Of a DNA stretch of 33,201 nt, positions 15,859 through 24,112 are shown piece by piece. The notes below the pieces were generated by a model. That model was not told the DNA's origin and did no database searches. It saw only the letters and a program-made list of their open reading frames with translations. Position 1 is the first letter of the stretch, and every line of letters starts with the position of its first letter. The position numbers and the translations under genes are program-made. Location of the stretch: positions 1-33,201 of the forward strand of contig JAUSPN010000068.1 in the NCBI GenBank assembly GCA_030656555.1, given 5' to 3'. The DNA comes from Candidatus Desulfaltia sp. (GTDB lineage Bacteria; Desulfobacterota; Desulfobacteria; Desulfobacterales; ETH-SRB1).

Positions 15859-16992
15859 TCAACAGACAAATCCCGAAACAAAATCAGATTCTATCGGCGG
15901 TTCAACCAGCAACGCGTTTTCCGTGAGGTTTAAATCCGGAATAATCTGGATTGCCTTAATATTAAATCTTTTCTTAAGAATTTCTATATTACTATTATTT
16001 AACCCTCTGATTCTGGAAATGTTTTTCGGATTCACTTTTATAGAAATTCTATCGCGCAAAGGATTCTCCAATTCCATTGCAGCCAGGGCTTTATCAAGAA
16101 ATATCTCGGAAAATACAAGGTGGCCAAAGGCAGGGTGATAGGGCCCTGCCAGAATTGTCGATTCTTTTGACAGACTCTCAGACGCCTGAAGCCCCATACG
16201 GATTACAATGATATTTTTTTCTTCAAATAACAGGTAGAGTCTTTTTACAAGGCTTACACATTTCTTAAGTGATAATGGAGTATATTCACCCTTCCTGTAC
16301 CAACCGGCAAGCGGGCTCTTATCAAGAACCAGTGTGGGATAGATTCTGACAAAATCCGGATAAAGCCCTGCAATCCGGCGACCTGTAGCAAAAGCCCCTG
16401 TATCGCTGTCACCGGGCAGTCCCACCATCATCTGAATGCCAATCTCATAGTTTCGTTCTTTTAACAAACAAACAGCTTTTTCTGTATCAACGGCAGTATG
16501 CCCCCGCCTGGCCATAGCCAAAACACGGTCATCCATGGACTGAACACCAAGTTCAATAGTTGAAACTGGATAATCCTTTATAATAACAAGCCGATCTTTA
16601 TCTATAGTATCAGGACGGGTTGAAAATCTCAGACTGTCAACCCTTCCCTGTCTTACAAACTTTGAAGCCTCGTCAAGCAATGAACAAACATAGTCCTTTT
16701 TTAGCCCTAAGAAATTCCCGCCGTAAAATGAAATTTGAATTTTTTTCCGCTGCGGCCCTTTATGATTTATAAATTCGTTGATATATGAATTAAGCTTTTC
16801 GCTGGAAATTTTTTTTTGCCTCTCACCTGTTATTGCTGTCTGGTTGCAAAAAGCGCACTGATGAGGACATCCGGCATTTGGAAGAAAAACAGGAATTATA
16901 AAAGGCTTATCTAATACTGCCATCTCGTCTTGCCTCATACATGAACCCTTTGGATTGATGAAATCGCTTTGCTCTATCTTTTCAATCGACAA
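15859..16992 (-). CDS. Elp3-like radical SAM protein
   Basis: A protein of up to 377 residues with the cluster motif CPHQCAFC (Cys42, Cys46, Cys49) in the sequence FLPNAGCPHQCAFCNQ, and an Elp3-type C-terminal region. A GNF stretch and the ELGVQSMDD motif are visible. Relatives are annotated as elongator-like or YhcC-like radical SAM proteins, and their reaction is mostly unknown. It is unrelated to the SPASM enzymes on the left and has no SPASM cysteines. The longest frame starts with TTG at 16990-16992 and has AAGGA 8 bases upstream. ATGs at residues 19 and 24 are alternatives. It follows rnc by 21 bases, so the two are probably co-transcribed. Confidence 0.85.
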   Translation of the reverse strand: MSIEKIEQSDFINPKGSCMRQDEMAVLDKPFIIPVFLPNAGCPHQCAFCNQTAITGERQKKISSEKLNSYINEFINHKGPQRKKIQISFYGGNFLGLKKDYVCSLLDEASKFVRQGRVDSLRFSTRPDTIDKDRLVIIKDYPVSTIELGVQSMDDRVLAMARRGHTAVDTEKAVCLLKERNYEIGIQMMVGLPGDSDTGAFATGRRIAGLYPDFVRIYPTLVLDKSPLAGWYRKGEYTPLSLKKCVSLVKRLYLLFEEKNIIVIRMGLQASESLSKESTILAGPYHPAFGHLVFSEIFLDKALAAMELENPLRDRISIKVNPKNISRIRGLNNSNIEILKKRFNIKAIQIIPDLNLTENALLVEPPIESDFVSGFVC

Positions 16993-17013
16993 TCATAAAT
17001 CCTTGAACCCCGA

Positions 17014-17709
17014 TTACCTTGTTCCCAAAATCTCAAGCGCTTTTTTAGCTGCATCCTGCTCGGCAGCCTTTTTACTTTTACCGAAACCCTCCACAACTAC
17101 TTCGTAAACCTTAAGTTGCACATTGAATGTCTTGTCATGATCCGGACCGCTTGCACTTATAACCATGTAAACAGGTGCTGCATTATGGGTTTCCTGGACA
17201 AGTTCCTGTATCCGGCTTTTGTAATCATGATCCGCTGCAGGAGCTGAAACAAGATGAAAGAGAGATGAAAAATGAGCGTCTATAATTTTAAATACCGCAT
17301 CAAACCCGCCATCCAGATATACAGCGGCAATAACGGCCTCAAACGTATCAGCCAGAATTGATCTCTTTTCCTTGCCGTTTGTCTGAACCTCTCCCTTGCC
17401 TAGTTTAATATATCGACCCAACTCTATCTTATGTGCAATGGTTGCAAGTTGAGATTCATTAACAAGGATAGCGCGCATTCTGGACAGATTGCCCTCGTCC
17501 GTATCCGGATATCGCTGCATGAGAATATGTCCGATAACAAGGTCTAATACGGCGTCTCCCAAAAATTCAAGCCGTTCGTTATCCTTCATGTCTGTGCCAA
17601 GCTGTTCATTGACAAACGAACTGTGGTTTAGAGCTTCCTCAAGGATATTGATATTCTTAAATTTATATAGAAAGTTTTGTTCAAGTTTAGAAAGATCTAT
17701 CTGTTTCAT
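17014..17709 (-). CDS. rnc: Ribonuclease III
   Basis: A 231-residue double-strand-specific endoribonuclease that processes rRNA precursors and structured mRNAs. The catalytic signature NERLEFLGDAVLDLV is at about residues 43-57, and the second acidic site lies in LADTFEAVIAAVYLDGG. A double-stranded-RNA-binding domain fills about 155-228 and ends in KSKKAAEQDAAKKAL. The length is normal. AGGA lies before the ATG at 17707-17709. The gene is separated from the PHP gene by a 313-base repeat region, so it may have its own promoter. Confidence 0.97.
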   Translation of the reverse strand: MKQIDLSKLEQNFLYKFKNINILEEALNHSSFVNEQLGTDMKDNERLEFLGDAVLDLVIGHILMQRYPDTDEGNLSRMRAILVNESQLATIAHKIELGRYIKLGKGEVQTNGKEKRSILADTFEAVIAAVYLDGGFDAVFKIIDAHFSSLFHLVSAPAADHDYKSRIQELVQETHNAAPVYMVISASGPDHDKTFNVQLKVYEVVVEGFGKSKKAAEQDAAKKALEILGTR

Positions 17710-17750
17710 TTCATTTCCTGACGACTAGAAATGCCTTAACTAAAAGTTAT

Positions 17751-18029
17751 AAGTGCCTAAAGTGAGCTAAAGTGCCTAAAGTTAAGGAATGCGCCTTCGG
17801 CGCTGCCAATTTTGACTTTTCTTCAGTTACTTGAAACCCTGCCGGACACTGGCATGTACGCTTGACAAGCTGATTCAAGTGCATAACGTCAAAACAAACT
17901 CAACCATCTGATTTAATAACATAACACCAAGGCAGGTTTTAGCTCATTTTAGACGCTTGAAACTTTAGAATAAACAGGATTCCTTAACTTTAGGCACTTT
18001 AGGCACTTTAGCTCACCTTAGCTCACTTT
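17751..18029. repeat. Inverted repeat pair built of 9-10 base units, copy 2
   Basis: The left arm at 17751-17787 matches the reverse complement of the right arm at 4476-4512 over all 37 bases. It is followed by GAATGCGCC and a small GC hairpin (GCGCC, TTC, GGCGC). The right arm at 17982-18029 is inverted and contains duplicated units (GCACTTTAG, GCTCACCTTA). The interior between the arms, about 190 bases, differs from that of copy 1 and has no gene. The right arm overlaps the end of the PHP gene and supplies its stop codon. The 313-base gap at 17710-18022 holds nothing else recognisable. Confidence 0.85.
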
Positions 18030-18889
18030 ATCAATTCTTCATAAAGTTCATAAGGTACAAAAAGATCGCCTCTGCCTGATCCTATTTTTATATCAGGTTT
18101 AATAGAACCATGAAAATCGGTCCCGCCGGTCATTAACAGGTCATAACGTTTTGCAATCTTAATATAAAAAGCGGTTAGATCACGCGAGTGTGCCGGATAA
18201 TAGGTCTCTATCCCCTTAAGGCCTAATCCCTTCAGGTTTATAATAAAATTTTCAAAGAGGTTTTTATTTTCAATGTGTAGAAAAAAGGGATGAGCCAGTA
18301 CGGGAATACCTCCGGCGGCAAGTATAATCTCGATTGCCTGTCCGCAATCAAGGCGATATTTATCGATATATGCCGGTCGGCCGGCCCCAAGGTATCTGTC
18401 AAATGCTTCATCAATCGATTTCACGAAACCTCTTTTTACCATAAGCTGGGCAATATGAGGTCTTCCAAGTTGGCCTTCGCCAAATTCATCTGCAACATCT
18501 TTTAAAGAAAAATTTATCCCCAGGTTATTAAGACAGTTAATAATTCTGGGGTTCCGATTTCTTCTGGCGTCCTGAAGCATATCAAGCGTCCGGTTCAAAA
18601 CCGGATCATCAAGCCTGATAGAATAGCCTAACATATGGAAGCTTCCGGCATAGGAAAGAGACGGATTAGAGGATACACTAATTTCAACACCAGCTAAAAG
18701 TTTCAAGGAAGGGGGTATATCAAGGGTATACGCCTCTTTTGAGCCGTCAATAGTATCGTGATCCGTTATTGCAATAGCGCCCATATTAAGACTATGGGCA
18801 AGGGAAATGATTTCTTGGGGAGAAAATGTTCCGTCCGAAGCAGTAGAATGGATGTGAAGGTCTATCCCCACATGCTTTTTATAATCCAA
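18023..18889 (-). CDS. PHP-domain phosphoesterase (RNase AM/TrpH-like)
   Basis: A 288-residue PHP-family metal hydrolase. The first motif DLHIHSTASDGTFSP and the second AITDHDTIDG are intact, as are the later HPFF and GGTDFHG motifs, so the metal site looks complete. Relatives hydrolyse 3',5'-nucleoside bisphosphates or trim RNA 5' ends (RNase AM, YciV/TrpH). It overlaps the DksA-like gene by 11 bases and is probably co-transcribed with it. Its last codons and stop lie in the right arm of a repeat element, so the end of the gene has been set by repeat DNA. The exact substrate cannot be decided from sequence alone. Confidence 0.9.
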   Translation of the reverse strand: MDYKKHVGIDLHIHSTASDGTFSPQEIISLAHSLNMGAIAITDHDTIDGSKEAYTLDIPPSLKLLAGVEISVSSNPSLSYAGSFHMLGYSIRLDDPVLNRTLDMLQDARRNRNPRIINCLNNLGINFSLKDVADEFGEGQLGRPHIAQLMVKRGFVKSIDEAFDRYLGAGRPAYIDKYRLDCGQAIEIILAAGGIPVLAHPFFLHIENKNLFENFIINLKGLGLKGIETYYPAHSRDLTAFYIKIAKRYDLLMTGGTDFHGSIKPDIKIGSGRGDLFVPYELYEELIK

Positions 18890-19241
18890 GAGCTTTTTCT
18901 AAAGCCTCCTCTTTGGTTTTACATTCAATGCACTGGGCAGTGACGGGTCTGGCTTTAAGACGTTTAATAGAAATATCTTCTCCGCACTTTTCACAAACCC
19001 CAAAGGTGCCGTTATCAATACGCTCAAGGGCTAGTTTAATCTTCTTTATAAGCTTGTTTTCCCTGCCCCTTATACGAAGCATAAAATTGCGGTCAGATTC
19101 AAGGGAGGCGCGATCCGTTGGGTCCGGGAAATTCTCTTTCTGAGTAGTCATGCCGGAAACAGTATCATCCGCTCGGCCCAAAAGCTCTTCAAGCCGTCCG
19201 GTTAGAAATTCTTTAAAATATTCCACATCATTCTTTTTCAT
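18879..19241 (-). CDS. DksA/TraR-type zinc finger protein
   Basis: A 120-residue DksA-like protein. Such proteins enter the secondary channel of RNA polymerase and modify the response to ppGpp. A helical coiled part (residues 1-80) is followed by a four-cysteine zinc finger, CEKCGEDISIKRLKARP...CIEC. The longest frame starts at a TTG at 19247, but the ATG at 19239-19241 has GGAA 8 bases upstream and is preferred. The acidic tip residues typical of true DksA are not obvious, so it may be one of the shorter relatives. It overlaps the PHP gene. Confidence 0.88.
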   Translation of the reverse strand: MKKNDVEYFKEFLTGRLEELLGRADDTVSGMTTQKENFPDPTDRASLESDRNFMLRIRGRENKLIKKIKLALERIDNGTFGVCEKCGEDISIKRLKARPVTAQCIECKTKEEALEKALGL

Positions 19242-19349
19242 AATCAAGCTTCCAAAAAATAAAAACTTTTAAAAATTAGTATTGAAGCACAATTTAATTT
19301 ATTAGTAAAGACAAAATTGATGGCCGCGTAAAAATTCGAACTTAGAGCG

Positions 19350-20288
19350 TTAAGCAATCTCTTTAAGAAAGGTTTCAAGAGTCTTCATGTTGTTTACATT
19401 ATAAATTTTGCAGGGATAATTTTCCGGTAAAATCTTTTTTAATAAACCTGTAAGCACCCTTCCATGACCGATCTCTGCAAAAATTTCCACATTTTCATCC
19501 ATTAGCCTATGCATTGAATCATACCATCTTACAGGGCTGCAAAACTGTTTTGCCATAACCGCCTTAATTTCATCAGCATTCATTGCAGGGTTCGCAGTAA
19601 CATTATGTATTATGGGTATCTCAGCCATATTAAAAGAAACGGTTTCAAGAAATTCTTTGAATTCATCTTCAGCACCTTTTATCAATTCGCTGTGCCATGC
19701 CCCGCTTACCTTTAAAGGAATTGTCCTTGCTCCCTGTGAAGAAGCAAGCAACGAAACCTTCTCAACCTGAGCAGGAGCGCCGGTTGTAACGATTTGATAT
19801 TCAGTGTTGTGATTTGCCACAGCCACAACCCCCTCTGCACAGACATCTTTAACAAGTTTATCAACAGCATCTATCGAAAGTCCAATGATTGCATGCATAG
19901 CCCCTTTATGCCTGGTAGATTCCCTGTGCATCAACTCTCCCCGCTTTAAAACAAGGCGCAATACATCCTCTTTTGAAACAGCCCTTGATGCATATAGCGC
20001 GCTGAATTCTCCAAGACTGTGGCCTGCCGTAATATCCGCTTTTACGCCCTCCTTTTCCACTGCGGCAAGGCAGGCAAGGTTCACAGCAGTTACAGCGGGT
20101 TGAAGGTTAACGGTTTTGGTAAGATCTTCCATAGGGCCTTTAAAGCAGAGGCTTGATAAATGTATCTTCGTGATCTCTTCTGCCATGTCAAAAAGTTCCC
20201 GCACAAAATCATATTCCTGATAAAGCTCAAGGCCCATACCGATTGACTGGGACCCCTGGCCTGGAAAAAGAAATGCTGTTTTTTTCAC
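19350..20288 (-). CDS. fabD: Malonyl-CoA:acyl carrier protein transacylase
   Basis: A 312-residue enzyme that loads malonyl groups onto acyl carrier protein for fatty acid synthesis. FPGQGSQ is at residues 8-14, the nucleophile motif GHSLGEF near 90-96, and the catalytic His in SGAWHSELI near 200. The start is GTG at 20286-20288, supported by GAGG 6 bases upstream. It starts 8 bases after hemA, an unusual but plausible co-transcription. The other fab genes are not in the window. Confidence 0.95.
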   Translation of the reverse strand: MKKTAFLFPGQGSQSIGMGLELYQEYDFVRELFDMAEEITKIHLSSLCFKGPMEDLTKTVNLQPAVTAVNLACLAAVEKEGVKADITAGHSLGEFSALYASRAVSKEDVLRLVLKRGELMHRESTRHKGAMHAIIGLSIDAVDKLVKDVCAEGVVAVANHNTEYQIVTTGAPAQVEKVSLLASSQGARTIPLKVSGAWHSELIKGAEDEFKEFLETVSFNMAEIPIIHNVTANPAMNADEIKAVMAKQFCSPVRWYDSMHRLMDENVEIFAEIGHGRVLTGLLKKILPENYPCKIYNVNNMKTLETFLKEIA

Positions 20289-20296
20289 TTAATCCT

Positions 20297-21565
20297 CTAC
20301 TCGTCGAGTTTAAAAAGTTTACGGGTAATATCAAGGTATACGGATTTATCCCCATGACAACCATTCGTTTTTAAAACAAGGGTTGGATCATGCAAAATTT
20401 TGTTTATCAGTGCATCTGTCATCCTGTAGATGGCCTGACAATCGGTATCTGTCAAGTGGTTTAAAGTTTGCAGCGTTTTCTTTGTCTCTGTTTTTGCGAT
20501 GGCATCCATTTTATCCCTCAACGCAACAATTGTAGGCACAGCATCCAGACTTTCATACCATTGCCGAAACCGGATTACAGCCTCATCAACGATTCTTTCA
20601 CCTTTGCAGGCCTCTTTATTACGATCACCGATGTTTTCATCAATAACTCCTTTTAAATCATCAATGTCATAAACATAGGAATTGTTAAGATCGTTGATTT
20701 CAGGGTCAATATCACGCGGGACAGCTATATCGATAAAAAAAATAGGGCGATTTCGCCTGCTGCGCATGACCCCCTTGACCTGGTTGCGCTTGATAATGAA
20801 ATCGGGCGAGCCGGTTGAACTTATTATAATATCCACCGTTTCTAAACAATCTGTAATCTCCTCAAACCGTATTGCCTTGCCGTTGAAATTTTTTGCCAGT
20901 TCAACACAACGTTCAAAGGTTCTGTTTGCGACAATAATATCACCTGCTCTGTTTCTAATTAAATGCTCAACCGCGAGCTCCGCCATTTCACCAGCTCCGA
21001 TAAGGAGAACTTTTTTGCCTTCAAGGCTGCCGAATATTTTCCGTCCAAGCTCGATCGCCGCATAACTTATTGATACTGCATGATCGCCTATTCCTGTTTC
21101 AGTTCGAACACGTTTTGCCACAAAAAAGCTTCTGTGCAACAATCTGTTAAGAATGACGCCTGATGTTTTTTTCGAGGTGGCTGTAAGATATGCCTCCTTT
21201 ATCTGCCCTAGAATCTGAGGTTCTCCAACCATCATTGAATCCAGGCTTGATGCAACCCTGAAAATATGGCGCACAGCCTCATCGCCATCATGGATGTAAA
21301 GAACATCTTCAAAAACGGCAACCGGAATATTCTTAAATTCTGAAATAAACATCTTGGCGGCGTTCAAAGCATCTGAACGGTTGTCTGTCGCTAATAGAAT
21401 CTCAACACGATTACACGTTGAAAAAAGTACAGACTCGATAATTGCTGGATCCTTTTGAAAAGTTTCCAGAGCAACAGCAACCTCATCTTTAGAAAAAGCA
21501 AGGCGCTCCCTGAGTTCAACCGGAGCTGTTTTATGATTTAATCCAAGTAGTATAATATCAAGCAT
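20297..21565 (-). CDS. hemA: Glutamyl-tRNA reductase
   Basis: A 422-residue enzyme that reduces glutamyl-tRNA to glutamate-1-semialdehyde, the first committed step of tetrapyrrole synthesis by the C5 route. The N-terminal GLNHKTAPVELRERLAF, the catalytic Cys in STCNRVEI, the region MVGEPQILGQIKEAY and the NADPH-binding GAGEMAELAVEHL are all present, followed by a C-terminal dimerisation helix. It lies after a CcsA-like gene and a siroheme-synthesis gene, an order common in sulfate reducers and Geobacter relatives, which need both siroheme and c-type cytochromes. Confidence 0.97.
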   Translation of the reverse strand: MLDIILLGLNHKTAPVELRERLAFSKDEVAVALETFQKDPAIIESVLFSTCNRVEILLATDNRSDALNAAKMFISEFKNIPVAVFEDVLYIHDGDEAVRHIFRVASSLDSMMVGEPQILGQIKEAYLTATSKKTSGVILNRLLHRSFFVAKRVRTETGIGDHAVSISYAAIELGRKIFGSLEGKKVLLIGAGEMAELAVEHLIRNRAGDIIVANRTFERCVELAKNFNGKAIRFEEITDCLETVDIIISSTGSPDFIIKRNQVKGVMRSRRNRPIFFIDIAVPRDIDPEINDLNNSYVYDIDDLKGVIDENIGDRNKEACKGERIVDEAVIRFRQWYESLDAVPTIVALRDKMDAIAKTETKKTLQTLNHLTDTDCQAIYRMTDALINKILHDPTLVLKTNGCHGDKSVYLDITRKLFKLDE

Positions 21566-21596
21566 AGCTGTTTATTATGATGTTACCGTGAGGGTT

Positions 21597-22418
21597 TTAC
21601 ATCCGGGTAAACACCTCATGGTGCCCTTTTAAAAAGAAATTTACCCCCAAAAAAGTAAACAACAGGACCACAAATCCAATAATGGCCATTATTGCCGAAC
21701 GCCGCCCGCGCCATCCAACGGTCAAACGCTCATGGAGCAGTATCGCATACAACATCCATGTTATGCCTGACCAGACCTCCTTCGGGTCCCAGCTCCACAA
21801 TTTTCCCCAGACCGATTTTGCATAAACAAAACCCGCAGCAAGACCGATACTAAGAAAGGTAAATCCAACAACAATACAAGCATATCCTGTATAATCAAGC
21901 AGTTCCAGTGAGGGAAGGCGCTTGAAAAAAAAGCCGTGGCGCTTTGTTTTAATGGCGCGCTCCTGTATAAGATATAAAACGCCAAGGCCGCAGGCCAAAG
22001 CAAACGACGCCTCGCCTATAAATATTGTAATGATATGAAGCACCAGCCAAAAGTTGTTAAAAACATTCTTGACCTCCGCAAATTCCGCCGGCAATTGGGA
22101 AGCAATAAGCATTACAATAGCTGCAAGCGGAGCAGCATATACGCCTAATATCTTGAGGTTGAATTTATACTGAAATATAATAAAAACACCTGCAACAGCC
22201 CACCCTGCTATAGTAAAGGTTTCGCGAAGATTATGAACAGGAATGGTCCCTGTTTGAATAAACCAATAGACTATTGCGGCTGAATGCCACAAAAAACCCG
22301 TAATCAGCAGATATCGTCCTGTTTGATGCAGATAATTTTTTTGAATAAAAAAATATAACAGGTATCCTGCAGTACTGAGCAAATAAAACAACACAGTAAT
22401 ATAAATCACAATATCCAT
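21597..22418 (-). CDS. CcsA/HemX-like cytochrome c assembly membrane protein
   Basis: A 273-residue integral membrane protein with about eight hydrophobic segments. The tryptophan-rich heme-handling motif WGKLWSWDPKEVWSGITW is near residue 212, which defines the CcsA/CcmC/HemX group. Conserved His residues (VLHIITIF and HGFFFKRL regions) could bind heme. It lies between the siroheme gene and hemA, so it may supply heme for c-type cytochromes or act like HemX in control of glutamyl-tRNA reductase. A strict system-II CcsA is usually longer. Confidence 0.88.
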   Translation of the reverse strand: MDIVIYITVLFYLLSTAGYLLYFFIQKNYLHQTGRYLLITGFLWHSAAIVYWFIQTGTIPVHNLRETFTIAGWAVAGVFIIFQYKFNLKILGVYAAPLAAIVMLIASQLPAEFAEVKNVFNNFWLVLHIITIFIGEASFALACGLGVLYLIQERAIKTKRHGFFFKRLPSLELLDYTGYACIVVGFTFLSIGLAAGFVYAKSVWGKLWSWDPKEVWSGITWMLYAILLHERLTVGWRGRRSAIMAIIGFVVLLFTFLGVNFFLKGHHEVFTRM

Positions 22419-22436
22419 TGATTACACCTTAAATTG

Positions 22437-22486
22437 GTCGAGTGGGAAAATAGTCGAGTGGTTGTTTCTACTTGACTACTCGACTA
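22437..22486. repeat. GTCGAGTGG-type repeat and hairpin
   Basis: TAGTCGAGTGG at 22451-22461 pairs with CTACTCGACTA at 22476-22486 with one mismatch. A direct copy of the word lies just before it (GGTCGAGTGGG at 22437-22447). On the minus strand the hairpin is followed by TTTT, so it could weakly terminate transcription after the siroheme gene. The sequence AATTGGTCGAGTG at 22432-22444 recurs inverted at 11083-11095, between the PBP1A and livF genes. Confidence 0.6.
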
Positions 22487-22488
22487 AA

Positions 22489-23154
22489 CTATTCGCCTGT
22501 CTCCATCAAATTTTCAAATTCATACCCTTGACCGAAAATATCAAAAAGCAGGGAATTTATATCTTCTTTTCTGTTGGTCTTTATCATTTCAACAAGGTCG
22601 CTGCTTATTAATCGTTCAAAAATATGTTTATGCGCTTCCGGCTCATGTTTTTCACTTAACAGTTTTTCCCGTATAGCTCCCATTAACTGGAGAAATTCGA
22701 TATACTCAACGCCGAACTGTTTCTCAAGCTCTTTCCGAAGTTTTTTTGCAAAAGCTGGACTTTTCCCTGAAGTAGAGATCGAAATCACAAGATCCCCTCT
22801 GTTCACGATAGACGGGAGTATGAAGTTGCATACCTCTGGGCGGTCGGCAATATTGCACAGCATATTAAGTTTTTCTGCATCAGCGCTGATTTGACGGTTT
22901 AATTCTTCGTCATCGCTTGCGCCTATGACAAGAAACATCGTGTCAAGATCAGAAGCCAGATAGGAGCGCTTTTCCCATGAAATCAAATCATTACCGGCAA
23001 GCTCTTGTAGTTTTTCGGTAGCATCAGGGCTGATAAGAGTTACCTTTGCGCCACAATTCAAAAGTGTTAATATCTTGCGAGTACCGACGGAACCGCCCCC
23101 TACAACCAGACATTTTCTATTCAGAATATCAAGGTTTACCGGATAATATCTCAT
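22489..23154 (-). CDS. Precorrin-2 dehydrogenase / siroheme synthase N-domain
   Basis: A 221-residue protein like the N-terminal half of CysG (Met8/SirC type). It oxidises precorrin-2 to sirohydrochlorin with NAD and may insert iron. The sequence opens YYPVNLDILNRKCLVVGGGSVGTRK, a Rossmann nucleotide-binding motif. The CNIADRPEVCNFILPSIVNRGDL and ISISTSGKSPAFAKKLR segments are diagnostic. The methyltransferase half of CysG is absent, as usual in this phylum. Siroheme serves dissimilatory sulfite reductase, so the gene fits a sulfur-respiring host. The ribosome site is weak. Confidence 0.93.
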   Translation of the reverse strand: MRYYPVNLDILNRKCLVVGGGSVGTRKILTLLNCGAKVTLISPDATEKLQELAGNDLISWEKRSYLASDLDTMFLVIGASDDEELNRQISADAEKLNMLCNIADRPEVCNFILPSIVNRGDLVISISTSGKSPAFAKKLRKELEKQFGVEYIEFLQLMGAIREKLLSEKHEPEAHKHIFERLISSDLVEMIKTNRKEDINSLLFDIFGQGYEFENLMETGE

Positions 23155-23227
23155 AAAAACAAACCTGTTATGTAAAAAATTAACCTATCAGTTTTTTTTG
23201 TCATACATCAACCCTTTTCACACACAG

Positions 23228-24061
23228 CTATTGCGAAACATTACGGCGTATCGAAATGACCTTTACATCTTCAACCGGCTTGCTTCCGGCGTCAACATTA
23301 ACAGCGCCTGTTTTATCGACCACATCCATACCCTTTATCACCTTGCCGAATACAGTATGTTTCCCGGTAAGCCAGTCAGTATCTACGAGATTAATAAAAA
23401 ATTGCGAGCCGTTGGTGTCAGGCCCTGAATTAGCCATGGCCAGCGAACCACGAACCAGGGGATGAGGCGATCCCTTGTCGGAATATGAATAGCCCATGCT
23501 CTCATAAATCTCCTTGAGAGTAAAGGAGTTAAGCCTGGCTTCAACTTCATCCCGTCTCTGATCAAGCTCTTTCTGGGAAGTAATACCCATCTTTTGAAAC
23601 AAAGGCACAAGAATGATATTCTGATAGTCCTCCTGGCTGCGAATCATAAGAAAAGGATGCGGGCCCTTAGGATCCACTGCCTTTAACTTATCGAGACCCA
23701 GAGCTACAGCATTGATCTCATCAGCAAAAGAGTAGCCCGGCCCTCCTCTGCCGTCGCCCAGCGGGCAACCGCCCTGAATCATGAAATCCTTGATTACTCT
23801 GTGAAAAATCAGGCCGTCGTAAAAAGGCTTTTTGACTTTTTCGCCGGTCTCTGCGTCTGTAAATTCCTTTGTGCCTTCAGCCAGGCCAATAAAATTGGCG
23901 ACAGTTTTAGGTGCATCGTTTTGAAACAGTTCTACTTCGATATCGCCTACATTTGTTTGAATGATATACACAAAATTCCCCTTTTCTTTTGGCTCGCCGC
24001 TCCATGCGGTTACAGCTAAAACAATTAAAATCAGTCCTGCTGTAATTACGCTTTTTTTCAT
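23228..24061 (-). CDS. Secreted cyclophilin-type peptidylprolyl isomerase
   Basis: A 277-residue cyclophilin with a signal peptide (MKKSVITAGLILIVLAVTAWSG), so it should act in the periplasm on proline peptide bonds. The family words FHRVIKDFMIQGG and RGSLAMANSGPDTNGSQFFI are intact. Between them, at about residues 117-203, there is an insertion of roughly 85 residues that ordinary bacterial cyclophilins lack. It is helical and charged. The frame is open from a TTG at 24073, but the ATG at 24059-24061 starts a normal signal peptide. It stands alone, between the siroheme gene and the metallo-beta-lactamase gene. Confidence 0.92.
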   Translation of the reverse strand: MKKSVITAGLILIVLAVTAWSGEPKEKGNFVYIIQTNVGDIEVELFQNDAPKTVANFIGLAEGTKEFTDAETGEKVKKPFYDGLIFHRVIKDFMIQGGCPLGDGRGGPGYSFADEINAVALGLDKLKAVDPKGPHPFLMIRSQEDYQNIILVPLFQKMGITSQKELDQRRDEVEARLNSFTLKEIYESMGYSYSDKGSPHPLVRGSLAMANSGPDTNGSQFFINLVDTDWLTGKHTVFGKVIKGMDVVDKTGAVNVDAGSKPVEDVKVISIRRNVSQ

Positions 24062-24112
24062 TATATGGCCCAACCTTTCTAATCCTAATATTTCATAAAC
24101 AATACTTGATGC

